Origin: Galeruca laticollis
Lineage: Eukaryota; Arthropoda; Insecta; Coleoptera; Chrysomelidae
Reading direction: 5' to 3'
Length of the DNA stretch: 64,000 bases
NCBI GenBank assembly: GCA_963921935.1
Contig: OY998180.1
Coordinates: 99,355,480 to 99,419,479 of the forward strand
A program made the position numbers and the translations under genes. Numbering within the stretch: the first letter of the stretch is position 1; each line of letters begins with the position of its first letter. Below the pieces are notes generated by a model. The model saw only the letters and a list, made by a program, of their open reading frames with translations, did not search any database and was not told the origin of the DNA. Positions 1 through 12,189 of the stretch are shown here, one piece after another.

Positions 1-805
1 TTTATGCTCAGCTGTTTCGTAACCACATTTAATCGCAAAACAGAGTTGATGTTTACCGAAATAACTTTCAAGGGATTGAGTAAAGTCGGGAACAAACAAT
101 TCTTGTATATAATCTCATCAGAAACATACGACTGACATTAGGAGGAACATCGTCACCTTAATTGTTCGAGGCAGCTAATAATGTGATTTTTATTAAAAAA
201 CTAACGGGTGTAACAAAAATTATGTCCTATTTTATTCATGGTTATGGTGATGTTTGTAGTGATATCAAAATGAGTAATAATATCGTAACGTAGGGAGTAC
301 AATGTGAGGTTTTCTGAAGGTGTATACTCAATAATAGTTCATTAGGCATAATTGAACACTTACATCAGAGTGCAAACTCCACTCTCTTCTCTGCTTCCCA
401 TTATCATTAATCAAATAAATCCTCTTGAGTGTTCTTGTCTGATTGGCATTGTTGAGGAGCTGGATGGTTCCACAATTCACGTGGTTTAAGAATTGTTGTT
501 CATAACTGACTGACTTTGTCAATCTCCAGGTCCTGATGAAGGATGCGGTTTTAGGAGTAACAATAATTATTTACAAAGTAATTTATTACTTGGTTTTGTA
601 ATCGCTGGGTGATCTATGTATTGTTCATTTTGGCACTGCATGTCATCTTGTTTTCTAATACGTACAGCAATGAAGTTTGATAAATAATTGAATGAAATGT
701 TAACTAATATTTATCTGTCCTATCGTTGTTAACATCAATCCACTGCCACTTGGTATCCATATTATAGATTTAGTTAGAGTTATAACATACTTAGTTCAAA
801 ATATA
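1..805. other. No gene recognised
   Basis: AT-rich flank of the first mariner remnant. Only short chance frames are present and none resembles a known family. No repeat structure or RNA gene was recognised. Confidence 0.5.
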
Positions 806-807
806 TA

Positions 808-2401
808 CAGGGTGTCCCGGGACTAATGGGAAAAAAATCGAGAGCGTATAGTATGAGCCAAATAATGTTGTTACTGCATATAAACTTTTCCAATACAGGC
901 CCCCGTTTTCGAATTATAGGTCTCCAAAGTTTGAATTTTGAATTCGTTTTTTATTTTTATATCTCGTACTGTTAATTTGATCTTTATAAAATGTTCAGCA
1001 TAATTATAATGTATGTGTATGTTTATTTTGGTATGTAAATAGATTTACAGTAGTGCCTTGAAGCCGGGGACGGACTACTCACAATGATTAGTGATTCAAA
1101 AATTTTGCAGGATGACACACCCTGTATTAAAATATCGAAAATTACTTCCCCACACCTTAAGCTAACGAAAAGATACTCTCGTTGGCATTTGATAAAATAA
1201 GCCGCTTGGTTGATATTTACCATTTTATTAAAACACTTCGTACCGATTTTCGCATTCACCATTTTGATGAGGATATCGTACGGAACGAGTTAAAAGTAAT
1301 TTATTGATACCAGATCCACTTACTGTATTAGATAGATTTGGACAAGAAATGAATAATTTTGCAGAAATATTTGGATTTATTGCAAACCGAGTTTTGGAAT
1401 ATCTTTGATGATGTGCCACTACAAACTCGTAGGGATTTATGGTTCAAGCATTTCAGTTTAGATGTACGACATTTGAACAAAAGGTTTCCTTAAGGATGGA
1501 TTGGTCGGGGAGGTCTTTTTCAGTGGTTCCCGCGATCAAGAGACGTCAATCCTATCGATTTCTTTTTCTGGGCTCATCTCAAAAATAAAGTGTACGCAAC
1601 ACCCTGGATACAAGGCAAGATTTAATAGGCAGAATTGTGTTACACAGCAATTGTATTAGACATAATATGGAATTGCTCTTCCAAGTGCAAAGACTTAGAT
1701 TAAAGTTAGTTTTTTTGTTGATTAGGGATTAGTTATAATATAATATTTTATAACTTGTATTTTTGACGTTTTCTTAATGGTTCAATAACTTTTTGTTTGT
1801 AATTTTGATTCAAAGTAACGAACTACGTTCTTTGCATACCTATTTAATTTCCTTGCATTGAGTTGCCAATATTTTTATTATTGACTATTGCTAAGTTATT
1901 AATTTCTACTACAGTAGGTGAATCTTGCACATGGTATCAATAAATTACTCGTTACTTAGGCTATCCTCATAAAATGGTGAATGCAAGAATCTGTACGAAG
2001 TGCATCCATAAAATGGTAAATACCAGCCAAACGACTAAATTTATCAAATTCCAACAAGAGTACCTTTTCGTTAGTTTAAGGTTTGTTATTTTCAAACAGG
2101 GTGTGAAATCCCTGCAAAATTTTTGGATCACTAACCATTACGAGAAATCCGTCCCTGCCTTCAATGCATCTGTTTACCTTACCAAAATAAACATACATAT
2201 ACATTATAAATGTGCTGAAAATGTTATAAAGATCAAATGAACAGTACGAGAATTAAAAATAAGAAACGAGTTCAAACTCTAGATGCCTATTATTCGAAAA
2301 CGAAGGCCTTCTGCATTGAAAAAGTTTATATGAAGTACTACATTATTTTGGCTCATAATATACGCTCCCGATTTTTTTCTCATTAGTCTCGAGTCACCAT
2401 G
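808..2401 (+). mobile_element. Decayed DD41D (rosa/Visitor-like) mariner with long terminal inverted repeats
   Basis: The left end CAGGGTGTCCCGGGACTAAT is answered in reverse complement at the right end (TAGTCTCGAGTCACCATG), and each end is bordered by TA (806-807 and 2402-2403), the target duplication of Tc1/mariner elements. The inverted repeats are unusually long, about 808-1311 and 1932-2401, and still align over most of their length with scattered differences. The roughly 620 bp between them hold a transposase remnant. The family call rests on that remnant, which resembles the better preserved element at 41.6-43.5 kb. The element is clearly dead. Confidence 0.8.
1417..1625 (+). pseudogene. 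Transposase C-terminal remnant, DD41D mariner
   Basis: A short readable stretch encodes a WIGRGG-like piece, then (from 1524) a PRSRDVNPIDFFFWAHLK block and NKVY before a stop at 1623-1625. The block corresponds to the third catalytic aspartate region of IS630/Tc1/mariner transposases (PARSPDLAPCDFFLWGHLK in the element at 42 kb). The aspartate of NPIDFFFW is kept. An in-frame stop separates the GWIG part from the sequence before it, and the helix-turn-helix region and first catalytic aspartate are missing. This is the fossil of a DDE integrase-fold enzyme that once cut and joined the element ends. Confidence 0.7.
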
Positions 2402-2403
2402 TA

Positions 2404-3449
2404 TAAGATTATTTTTATTTTGAATAAAATACAGTTATTCATAAGATGAAACAATTTTATTCAAAAAGGGGATGACGAGGCAAGTTTCCCGTTAATTTAC
2501 CTTCTACCTGAATATTTGAACGAAAAGAAACACGAATTTCCCTTCAATTTTTTTTTCTCATACTTCAAATGCTACAATCGCGTCTTGGCGAACAATAATA
2601 AATCATCTTTTAGAAATGTTCCCAAGCCGATCAAAGAGACGCATCTCTTGAAATTTTTATTTTTGTGTTTAAAAAAAACCACTCCACATGCTCAACCTAA
2701 TTAAACATATTGCAAAAACTAAAATCTGTAGCCGACTTGAAAACAAATTTGCAAACACTTATCAGGTGTGATAAGTGCCATCCTCACTTACAATTTAATT
2801 AAGGACACGTACCAAGAATCGAAGATTAATCATTTGAAGGGTTTCTAATATTCCTGGTGGTGATGAGCACCAATCAAGGATTTGCTTGTTACGGTCGATT
2901 TTATTGGAAACTCTTTTATACGACAATACGAGGACGACGCGAAAGTTTACTTTATGCTATTCAGCTTTATACAAACTTTTCCATTTATTTCTATATTTTG
3001 CAATGATTTGGATTCTGTCCATGTTTTTCTCTTTTTTTTTATATTTTACTTATCGTATCTGTTGAATTCGTTGAACAAAAATGAATCTTATTATATTTGG
3101 TAAAAACACATTTAAGAAGAGATAATTTTATTTTATAGTGCCTGTATTTACGACCATAGATACTTGGGTCTGATAAATGAACCTTTCTTCTGTACTGTTT
3201 TCACAAGAAACCAAAACGTGAAATATAAGAATGTATAGGTCTCACTGTAAAATATAGTTTTTGAAAGAAAGTGTTTTTTATGCGTAAAGGCATTTCCCCA
3301 GTCCCGATCATTTAAATAAAATTTGTCATATAAAAAATATTCTTGTTATTTAACTATTTCACGATTATCCTGTCCATAACATCCTATAGGTTATGGGCCC
3401 AGGTATCGCTGAATAATTAAACCGTGGAAAAAAATTAAAATAATAGAAT
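2404..3449. other. No gene recognised
   Basis: AT-rich sequence between the mariner remnant and the gypsy LTR. Short frames at 2516-2704 and 2882-3103 are low-complexity and phenylalanine-rich, with no recognisable domain. I see no repeat or RNA gene. Confidence 0.5.
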
Positions 3450-3918
3450 TGTTACGAAATCGCACACTGATGTAGTCCCTGAATCCGACTCTAAGTAACG
3501 TTATATATAAAAGTTAAAATTTTGGCGAATGCGCAGGGATTTCTTCGAATTATCTATCATTATTTTTTGTGACTATCGTTATCTATACTTTCCAGGAAGG
3601 TAGATTGTTTGGAGCCGCAATCGAGAAGTTTCCAGAATAGAAGGCACTTAATATATAAGAGAGACTACCTACCAACGGAGTTTAGTTTACAATTTAAACT
3701 CATGGCAGAACAGTGAAATAGTGAATAGTGAAATATTAATATAAATTAAGTCTAAGTAAATAAGCAGTAGTGAAGTGTTTATATAAGTAAGTGTAAGTGA
3801 ATGTACTATGTATTTAATATAAATTAGTGAATAGTTTATTGAATGAATAAATTAAGTGTATCAATCCTACCCCACCTGTCGTAATAAATGTTTTTAAATA
3901 AATAAGAAAAACATTACA
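3450..3918 (+). repeat. Ty3/gypsy LTR (5' LTR), family A
   Basis: A 469-bp segment starts TGTTACGAAATCGCACACTG and ends AAGAAAAACATTACA, the canonical TG...CA form. It is followed one base later by a primer-binding site and then by gag. The same LTR occurs at 23004-23489 (as a 3' LTR) and in part at 35171-35366 on the other strand. The TATATAAG near 3652 is a plausible TATA box. The later half is rich in repeated GTGAATAGTGAA and AAGTGTAAGTGA motifs. Confidence 0.88.
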
Positions 3919-3919
3919 T

Positions 3920-3936
3920 TGGTGTCAGAAATGGGA
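3920..3936 (+). promoter_or_regulatory. Primer-binding site of the gypsy element
   Basis: TGGTGTCAGAAATGGGA lies directly after the LTR. It is the position and form of a retroelement minus-strand primer site: TGG pairs with the CCA end of a tRNA. Sequences of the form TGGTGTCAGAAGTGGG are usually assigned to tRNA-Leu; that assignment is from family knowledge. Confidence 0.8.
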
Positions 3937-3944
3937 TAATATCA

Positions 3945-4674
3945 ATGAATAGTCACGAAAACATGGCCAAGAGACTAAGTGACCTGAAAGTGACGGAACT
4001 AAGAGCAGAATTGGAAAATCGTGAGCTGGAAACGTTCGGAAGTGAATTCGTGGAAAAACTCAAAATGGTACTGGAAAGTGACTGCTTGTATTTTTATTCA
4101 AAGACGAGGCTTCTACCTTAATCTGGTCAATTTCTGATATGAGGAACGATATTTCTAATATAAAAAACGATATCTCTGCTAATATGGCCTTGAAGATTTA
4201 AACCCTGAAGAACGATATTTCTGCTAACATGGACAAGACTTGTACTAATATCGACGAGAAGATTTCCACTGTGAAGAACAATGTTTCTGCCGATATCTTA
4301 TCGTTGAAAAATGACATTGCTGCTGACGTCGAAAATAAAATTTCGCCCCTAAAATCGGATATTTAGAATAAGATGACATCGATAAAATCAAGAATAAGAT
4401 GTCAATGATGGAAAACCAGATAGACGAGAAAATCAAGGAGTTAGCGAGAAATATGGCTGATTTAAGAACACAGGAGACGCAAACAATAGAAACAAAGCAA
4501 ACAAAACCTTGCAAGCCAGAAACACTCCCTAAGTTAGAAGACATTGGCAGTTTTACCCGAGTCAAGGCCCCAACGTTCGATGGAAAGATGTCGTGGACCA
4601 ATTATGTAAAACTGTTTGAAGCAGCCGCTAGAGTGAATAATTGGTCCAATAAGGAGAAAATGCCCAATGGATAA
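3945..4674 (+). pseudogene. Broken gypsy gag
   Basis: The reading frame opens at 3945 with a lysine/glutamate-rich stretch containing ELRAELENREL, similar to the SAP-like start of some insect gypsy Gag proteins. It then breaks and continues as degenerate heptads (MKNDISAN-type, coiled-coil-like). A final open piece at 4399-4674 carries LEDIGSFTRVKAPTFDGK and WTNYVKLFEAAA, matching the gag at 34.3-35.2 kb. The sequence stops after NNWSNKEK, so most of gag and all of pol are absent. Gag would have formed the particle. About 300 bp (4675-4979) beyond it hold nothing recognisable. Confidence 0.8.
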
Positions 4675-4979
4675 CAATCCGTAACTTTTACAAAGACAAC
4701 CTGTACAATCTAAAGATTGCAAAAATGAATTTTTCAATCGATTTTTTAACAAAAAGGTGTTCTTTGTTTAACTCGTTAAATTTATGGTTTAGGATATATG
4801 TAGATTTTCAGATCGTTGTACATGCCAAGGAAACCGTTCGCCATAAAGAGATTTTTATTTAATTATTTATTAATATACTGTTCAAACAGGACGAACCCAA
4901 TTACAGAACAGGAACTTAATTATATTGATTGCAAGGAATAATATCATCAATCAAAGAAGAATATCTATATAATTTTCTC

Positions 4980-6288
4980 AGGTTTTAAGGAAAACGTCAT
5001 TACCTTATTACCTTACATGTACAGGCATTCAACGACAATTTATTACTTATACACCATCTCTCAATACGTCGAAGGTTAGTTGAAAGTGAGACACAATCGC
5101 TTCTATCACCAATCCGGCAGAATAATTTTAAGTCATCAGCATATAGTAAGCAGTTGACATCAAGATCGTCAGCTATATCATTGATGAAGACATTGAATAA
5201 TAAGGGGCCCAGGTTACTCCCTGTGGAACACCAGATGCTGCTAAGTATTCGACTGACTTATAACCATTAAACACGACATACTGGTGTCTGTTGTTTAGAT
5301 AGGAGGTGAATAATTTGATTAGAGAGGGTCATAATCCATATCGAGATAATTTACTCACTAGAGTTCCGTGGGCTAGTCTATCGAACGCTTTAGAGAAATC
5401 GGTGTAGACAACGTCAGTCTGCGATCGCTCATCAATGTTTTCAGCAATAAATTGGGTTATATTTGCCAAATTGGTGACAGTTGAGCGACCCTTTACAAAA
5501 CCATGTTGTTTTATGGTTATTATGTTGCATAAATGGCTATACATTCTATTGTACAATAACATTTCGAACACCTTACAGAAATTACAAATAATTGAGATTG
5601 GTCGATAGTTGCTAATATCAACTCTATCACCATGTTTGTAGATAGGTCTAAACTTCGACGATTTCCACATATTCGGCACAGTGCAACTCTTCACGCACGT
5701 GTTGAGCAGTATTGTTAACGGCGGAGCAAGTACATACGCACAATCTTTCAAAATGAAAGCAGAGACAGAGTCTGGTCCTGTTGTCATTCTATTTTTCACT
5801 TGTTTTAAAGCTATAAGTACTTTATACTCAGTGAAGGACATGATATTCAGGAACTGTGAGGTTACTGAATCATCATGGGTAATGAACATTGTACTAACTG
5901 AAAAAGATTTTGCAAAATATTCAGAAAAACCATTAAGTATATCGGTAGGCGTATCGAGCGTTTTACCGTTAAACGTCATTATATCAGAGATATTAGTTGA
6001 CCCTTTTTTGCTGTTGACAAAAGCCCAGAATTTTTTGGGGTCGGCTTTCATACTCGACTCAGCTGAATCAGAATAATCCCTGTACGACTTGTCTTTGTCA
6101 GATTTCACCTTTGCTCGTAAATATTTAAACTTGTAAAGAGTATTTACATCATTGTTGATTTTACATTCGTTATTTAATTTCGATTTCAGCTTAATGTCTT
6201 TGATAATATCCCGGTTAAACCACGGTGGATATTTTCTTTTATATTGTTTTGTTTCTCTTGGCACGCACTCATCAAATGCTTTATACAA
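4980..6288 (-). pseudogene. Non-LTR ORF2 reverse transcriptase, 3'-truncated
   Basis: The open part (5329-6288, 319 codons) starts with a basic linker (PPWFNRDIIKDIKLK), then RT motifs MTTGPDSVSAFILKD, SNYRPISIICNFCKVFE, QHGFVKGRSTV and DFSKAFDRLAHG. Below 5329, after stops, the minus strand still reads PGPLLFNVFINDIADDL and LLYADDLKLF, so the catalytic YADD is present but out of frame. Traces fade near 4980. RT copied element RNA at the nicked target; this copy cannot make a working protein. Confidence 0.88.
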
Positions 6289-6345
6289 CTTACCGTAAAA
6301 GTAGATGCAGGCATCATCGGATCTATCAAATGTTTGAAGGAAAGT

Positions 6346-7208
6346 TCAATTTATATTAGAGAGACTTTGATACAATAGTGAAAAATTTGCTTTTCGGAAG
6401 TTATATTCATTGCAAGATATTGTTGGAAAATTTCGCTTTAAGGTGTGGCAAAAATTTAGTTTACAGGAAATATCTAAAACAGGATAATACCGATCTTGAG
6501 CAACTAAATTTTGAATAGATCTTTCCACAAAACAGTCATTATTATAGAGGACAAGATCGAGAATACGTTCCAAGTCGTTCGCAACAGTATTGTATTGAGT
6601 TAAATTAAAAATTGGTAGAAAATTGGTAAGAGCAGAAACAATGTCATTCCCTAAATTATTATGGGAATATGTAGCATAAGAAGATATATTAAAGTCGCCC
6701 ACAATGAGTAAATTATTATTATGCAAACTTTCAATATTACTAATTGATTCAAAAAGATTGAGGTATACTTCGCTACTAGCAGATGGAGGAACATAAACAT
6801 TTAGCACATAAACATGACCTGAGTCAGCTGTTATTTTGACCAAGACCATATCCACCGTGACTATCGAGGGGAGAACGGAACTATCTATATTCATTTCACA
6901 CGATGGGAATTCATTGTTTACAGCTATAAGAACCCCTCCGCCCCTCGAGCAATTACACGCCTCCAGATTTCTATCAGCCCGGTATACTGAGTAGTCTTCT
7001 GGAAACAGTTCACCATTAAAGACTGAATCGTTAAGCCATGTTCACTAACTATAGTTAGTGCTATGACCTTAAAGTCTGTCATAGAGATTGTATCAAAAAA
7101 ATCTACAGTTTTAGATCGCAAGCCCCTGGTATTCTGATAGTATACATTTAAAGAATTTGTGAAATTACTGTTAACCTTTTTACCAGCAGTACAAGTGGTC
7201 GACGACAT
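6346..7208 (-). pseudogene. Non-LTR ORF2 endonuclease domain, frameshifted
   Basis: The frame at 6924-7208 opens with LNVYYQNTRGLRSK, the usual N-terminal strand of apurinic-type endonucleases, then shifts near 7030. The frame at 6346-6894 continues with VYVLNVYVPPSASSEVY and LLIVGDFNISSY, the catalytic GDFN region. The C-terminal SDH-type motif has become QDRYYPVL, so the final catalytic histidine appears lost. This domain nicked chromosomal DNA to prime reverse transcription. A break near 6290-6346 separates it from RT. Confidence 0.82.
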
Positions 7209-7235
7209 GGTAGATCCACTTGAAGCTATTGATTG

Positions 7236-8305
7236 CTATATTCCAGGCAAATCCTTCTTGAGTTTAGTTAAAGCAATTTTATATGCAGTACAAACACTTA
7301 TGTCCCACACCGCATGATCACAGGAAGTTGTAGATCCCTGAGCACCTGACAGTTTAACGCAATTAGTGCAGTTTCCTAATTGGGATCTACAGGACTTTAA
7401 ATTGTGATTTCCACCGCATAAAGGACAGCTTGAAGAATTGTTGCACGATTTGGATGAATGATTAAATTCGTTACAGTTGTAACAACACGACACTTCCAAG
7501 ACATCATATACTCTACAGCTATCATACCCTACAAATAAGTTACCAGCTTTTAATATTATATCATACATATTTCTATCTATCTGAAATTGCAGCCTTTTTC
7601 TTAGTTGGAAAGATTTCACAATTTCACAATTTTACAATCACTATATTTAGAAAAAATTTCAGGATTACAATTCCTAATTTGGTATTGAAGCATTTCTTCA
7701 GTATATTTTTCTGACAAACCCACAATGCACAATCTGGGATTAATACCAGCAACCTCCTTTACAGGATAAGAGTCAGACATTGTTTCTTGAACCAGTTTCA
7801 CTAACTTCTCATTTTCCTCCTTAGATTTGCATGCAATAAGAATACCACCATCCTCAATATGTTTAACTTTAGTCAAATACATTAGCTCTGATTTCGTTTG
7901 TTTTATCCCCTGTGTCTTGTTCTTGGGTTGTACTATCACTGCAGGAAAAGTTTTGTTGTTAACAACATCAGCATATCGAGTCGTTGGTGGAATAGTCACA
8001 GTTTCTCTAGCAACTTTAGAAACATCAGATTTCAGTGAGGACAACTCAGCTTTAATTGAACGAAGCGCGTCGCTAACTGTTGATTCTAACAAGTTAGTTA
8101 CTTCAGTATTGTTTATAGAAATACAACTTTTCGCACATTCGTCGCATATCCACAAGAGTTCAGGAACAGAATTTAAGACGTCCAGTATATCAACAGTTTT
8201 GGAGACACATACAACATGAAACTGCTTTTTGCAGAATTCGCAAAAAGTGGCCGGGCTACTTCGACTTATCGTACCAGAACAGGTTTCACAATTGTTATTG
8301 ACCAT
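7236..8305 (-). pseudogene. Non-LTR ORF1: PHD-like finger, coiled region, zinc knuckles
   Basis: The first part (7616-8305, 229 codons) starts MVNNNCETCSGTI and has the cysteine/histidine spacing of a PHD finger: CETC, CEFC, HVVC and a WICDEC end, all within the first 60 residues. A helical segment rich in Ser, Leu and Lys follows. The second part (7236-7619) is in another frame and carries knuckles CYNCNEFNHSSKSC and CPLCGGNHNLKSC plus a third Cys/His cluster. The frame change sits in a duplicated TTTCACAA run near 7616-7630. ORF1 proteins bind element RNA in the ribonucleoprotein; the PHD finger's ligand is unknown. Confidence 0.8.
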
Positions 8306-9181
8306 TGTTTACATTACAAATATATTAAAAAATTACGAAAAATATCAAATTATTATCCAATATGTAGGTACACAAATGAGTCACCACTTCTAGAATTTAA
8401 CAATCATAAACCACTTTAAACCACAAAAATGCAGCAAAATATCAAGAGTGACGTACTATACGTATTGACTATCTCTATTGTTCTATACAAGATATTCTGA
8501 AGAAAATTATTATTAATTGTAATTACATACATGAGGTATTAAAAACCAAAACCTACGATTAAACTGGGATTATAATGCTATGAAAGTGCTACTCATATTT
8601 GAAATTATACACTAATTAGAAATTATTAAATAAACAGCAGGTACACAAAATTATAACCAACTGCTCTCTAATGTGCTATGAATATAAAATTATTTCATTT
8701 AATATTTGGATACTCACCTACTTCTTAATAACAATAAACGCAGCGAAAATTAGCCGTAACATACCCACAAAAAAATTGAAGTTATTGTCAGATACTAAAC
8801 ATAAACAAAACCTTTAGAGGCCGATTGAAGATATATTCAGTGTCGCCAACATAAATTGTCACGCGATGGCAGTACGCATGCTACAGTCATTTATTGAACA
8901 GTGGGCTAGCAATTCATTTTGTTTTCTTATATCCGTGTGATAATGCAGTTAACGATTTTTTTTTGGTTTTTTTGGCCGAAGGACATGGTCCATTTAGCCA
9001 TGAGCTACAGTACTAAAAAGGGTACCAAATATGTTAACTGTAAGAATCAATTTGGATGGGTTAAGGATATACGTTTCACCCAGGGGTCTTTCAGGGTGGC
9101 TAACTCACAGAAAAGGTAGACCACGGTACTAATAGGAAATAATCAGGTTAGGCTCACTTACAGAGTAGAAGGAGCTACATA
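8306..9181. other. Possible retroelement untranslated DNA, no gene
   Basis: This stretch lies between the 5' end of the CR1/Jockey-like ORF1 and the 3' end of the I-type ORF2. It probably includes the untranslated ends of both elements, but I could not mark their borders. The 66-codon frame at 8919-9119 has no recognisable domain. Confidence 0.4.
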
Positions 9182-10256
9182 TTACAGTTTTAAATTGCAT
9201 GCTTTAATGAATGTCAGTAAAACGTTATAAACAGGCAGCTTATTTAATGCCAGTAAGTTCATTACATTGAAGGGAGGTAGAACATCGATTTTTATTAGTT
9301 CTCTATACATATCTTCTCTATGTTGTGTATATTTATTACATTCAAAAAAAAATCTGTTCCAAGTCGTATATACGGTAACAAGTCTCGCACAAGTTCGAAT
9401 CTATTACTTTTATTTTATTAAGATGTGCGGGATAGCATGCATGGGCAAACTTAAGTCTACTTATAGTGACTATACTACTACGCGGTAATTGATAGTTTCT
9501 GTACCAGTATTGGTTGGGAATTTCTGGGTGTAAGAGTGTATATCTTGTAGGTTTTTCAATGCAATACTCATGCCATAAATTTTTCCATCTTTCTTTTAGT
9601 TTAATTTTACATTGGTTTAGGCACTCATCCACGTTTATTGTATTATTTATTGGTAGTCCATTTTTTACGGCTTCTTTGGCTAGATTATCCACATGTTCAT
9701 TATGCTGTAGTCCAATATTTGCTTTTATCCACAATAAACTGATATCGAAATCCTTTGGGCGTAGCTTTTCGATTTTCAGTTTAATTTTTGGAATGATTTG
9801 ATTTTCATAAGTAGCATTTATATCAAAAGGCTGGCTAATGCTCGTGAGAACTGATAAGGAATCCGATATTATGATGGATTTTTTATAACCATGTCGTTCA
9901 ATGAATTCAAGAGCTTTGATAATTCCGATTGCTTCTGCAGAAAAAATAGAAGTAGCGTTATTAAGTTTAAATTGCATTTGAACCTTCACTGACGGGGCAT
10001 AAAATGCGCACCCTACACCACTGGCTTGTTTGGAAGCATCGGTATATATTTTAATATAACTATCATATTTTGATAAATAATGTGATAGTATATTCTTACT
10101 GATCATTATATTATGATTATAATTTGGAATTTCAACATGTACGTATTTCAGTGATGTGAAGAAATCATTAAGTTCATTGGAAACATCTAAATTCCCTAAA
10201 TGCCTGGCATGTAATGGGCGAAGGTTTTTTGGCCCAATATTTGTTTGTAAGGTCAT
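9182..10256 (-). pseudogene. I-type ORF2 RNase H and C-terminal zinc knuckle
   Basis: The frame 9342-10256 carries YIKIYTDASKQASGVGCAFY (first Asp), SAEAIGIIKALEFIE (Glu), IIISDSLSVLTSI (Asp) and NEHVDNLAKEA (final His/Asp), so the RNase H catalytic residues are all present. It ends in SNLCETCYRIYDLEQIFF. An A-run at about 9345-9353 shifts the frame; in the next frame ECNKYTQHREDMY and more residues continue to a stop at 9182-9184. The knuckle histidine is Gln here (DLEQIFF where DLNHIFF is usual). RNase H removes RNA from the RNA:DNA hybrid. Confidence 0.88.
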
Positions 10257-12189
10257 ATATATTTAACTCCGAAATGTTTTCAATAATTGCTGGCTGTCTG
10301 TAATAGGATTTAATAATTAATTTTTCTGTTAGTAATGTTCTACGAAGTTCTAATGGCGGTTCTAAGGCTTCAACTCGAAGTGCTTCTACTGGTGTAGATT
10401 TCATTGCTCCGATACAAAGTCTCATGGCACTGTTCTGTACAATTTCTAATTTTTTTAGTAAGCTTGGAGTTGCGGTTCCATATACAGTACATCCATAATC
10501 TATAATCGATCTTATATATGTTTTGTAGAAAGTACTGCAAGTATGAGGGTCGGCTCCCCACCATGTCCTTCGTATTATTTTTTGGAAGTTGAAACCTTTG
10601 TTGCATTTTGTAATAATACTCTCCACGTGAGTTTTTTATCTAAAGTAATACCAAGGTAAACAACTGATGTTGAGACTGGGTATGGGATCTCGTTTATTGT
10701 AATATTGACCATATGTGGTAAGTTATGGCGTGTAAAAAACATAATACTCGATTTTTCAGGAGTAACCAGAAAGCCTAATGAGTCCAATTTCTGTGTGATG
10801 GAGATGACCGATTGCTTTAGATTTGTCAGAGTATTTGGTAAGGTTTTATCGGAGTTATACACTACAAAGTCATCCGCATATTGGATTAGTTTGTAGTTAA
10901 TTTCTTCATGGAGATTTGCTGTGAATATATTAAATAATAATGGAGAAAGTACTGCTCCTTGAGGTAATCCTGTGGAAATATTTCGAGGGTTTGTAAGTGA
11001 GTTGTTTATATATCTGACATAAACTTTTCTATAATTAAACAGGTTACACATTACATTACAAATTCTTCATGGTATCCCAATATTGATTAACTTTTCCCGT
11101 AAAAATACTAAGTCAACAGAATCATATGCTCCCTTAATATCGAGAAATGCTGCTCCTAAGTAATGATTTTTTGCGAAACATATTTGTGTATCGGTCACCA
11201 GTTGTAATATGGCGTCATTGGTGCTACATCCTCTTCTAAAACCATATTGACCCGAAGGAAGTGTTGATTTAGAGATCATGAAAAATTCTAATCTCTGTTT
11301 GATAATTCTCTCAAAGGTTTTCAATATACACGACAGTAAAGTTATGGGTCGATATGAGTCGGCTAAGTCAGGACTTTTTCCGTTTTTATGTATGGGTACT
11401 ACTATTGATCTTTTCCAATCTTCAATGATATCATTATGAATCCAGACATCGTTGTATATTTCTATTAAAAACAATTTTGCGGTATGTGCTAAATTCCATA
11501 TCATGTCATATGTAATTTGATCTATGCCAGGTGACGTGTTATTGGTTTTTTTAAGAGCGAATGATAATTTACTATAAATTATGGATTTGTTAAATAATTC
11601 ATTATCTGTATCATCTTCTTCTTCATTAATATTTGTAAATTCTTGAGATACTGAGCAAGGTGCGATTTTATTCATAAATTCCTCAACCCAATCGAAGTTT
11701 TTGCATGTTTTGTTGTTTGAATTACTACCTTTTGTGATTCTCTGCATTCTTTTAGCTTGTTGCCATAATTCTGTACTAGTTGTATTTTTATTTAATTTAT
11801 TACAAAAAGTAATCCAATGATTTTTGGCTTTTATTTTTAGGAATAGTTTTGTAGCAGCAATTTCTTTGTTGACTATAATATAATTCTCCAATGAACTTAG
11901 ACGTTTATATGCACTAATTGCTTTTTTTCTGCGTTCTGTTGCACAATCGCACTCACTATCCCACCAGGGTGGTGGTGGTGGTTTGTTTATTTTAAACTTT
12001 TTTTTCACTGGTATAGCCACAGAAGCTGAAAGTTCTATACCTTTCATGAAATATTCATATTTTTCATTTATGTCATTAAAAGTTTCTGGGATTTTCTTAA
12101 AATAGCTTTGAGAAACTGAGTTATATTTTTTCCAGTTAGCTTTCTTAGTATTCCATTTTGTAGTGGGATATATTATCGTTTCTATTCGA
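10174..12189 (-). pseudogene. I-type ORF2 reverse transcriptase
   Basis: The long frame ending at 11067 carries PPPPWWDSECDCATERRKKA (linker), TSPGIDQITYDMIWNL, DSYRPITLLSCILKTFE, GQYGFRRGCSTNDA and AAFLDIKGAYDSVD with the first catalytic aspartate. The next frame (10575-11051) starts at ISTGLPQGAVLSPLLFN and has LIQYADDFVVY, the catalytic ADD. The 10174-10626 frame gives the thumb, including DYGCTVYGTA and SAMRLCIGAMKSTPVEALR. Two frame changes (near 11060 and 10600) separate the three parts. RT is otherwise complete. Confidence 0.88.

Larger units (their letters stand above)
4980..8305 (-). mobile_element. CR1/Jockey-like non-LTR retrotransposon, 3'-truncated
   Basis: On the minus strand the order is PHD-type zinc finger plus zinc knuckles (ORF1), apurinic-type endonuclease, then reverse transcriptase, as in CR1/Jockey elements with two ORFs. 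The copy is broken by several frameshifts and ends within RT soon after the YADD motif (near 4980), so it lacks the natural 3' end. I could not place the 5' end, which may lie in 8306-8900. The clade is inferred from the PHD-bearing ORF1 and the absence of RNase H. Confidence 0.85.
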
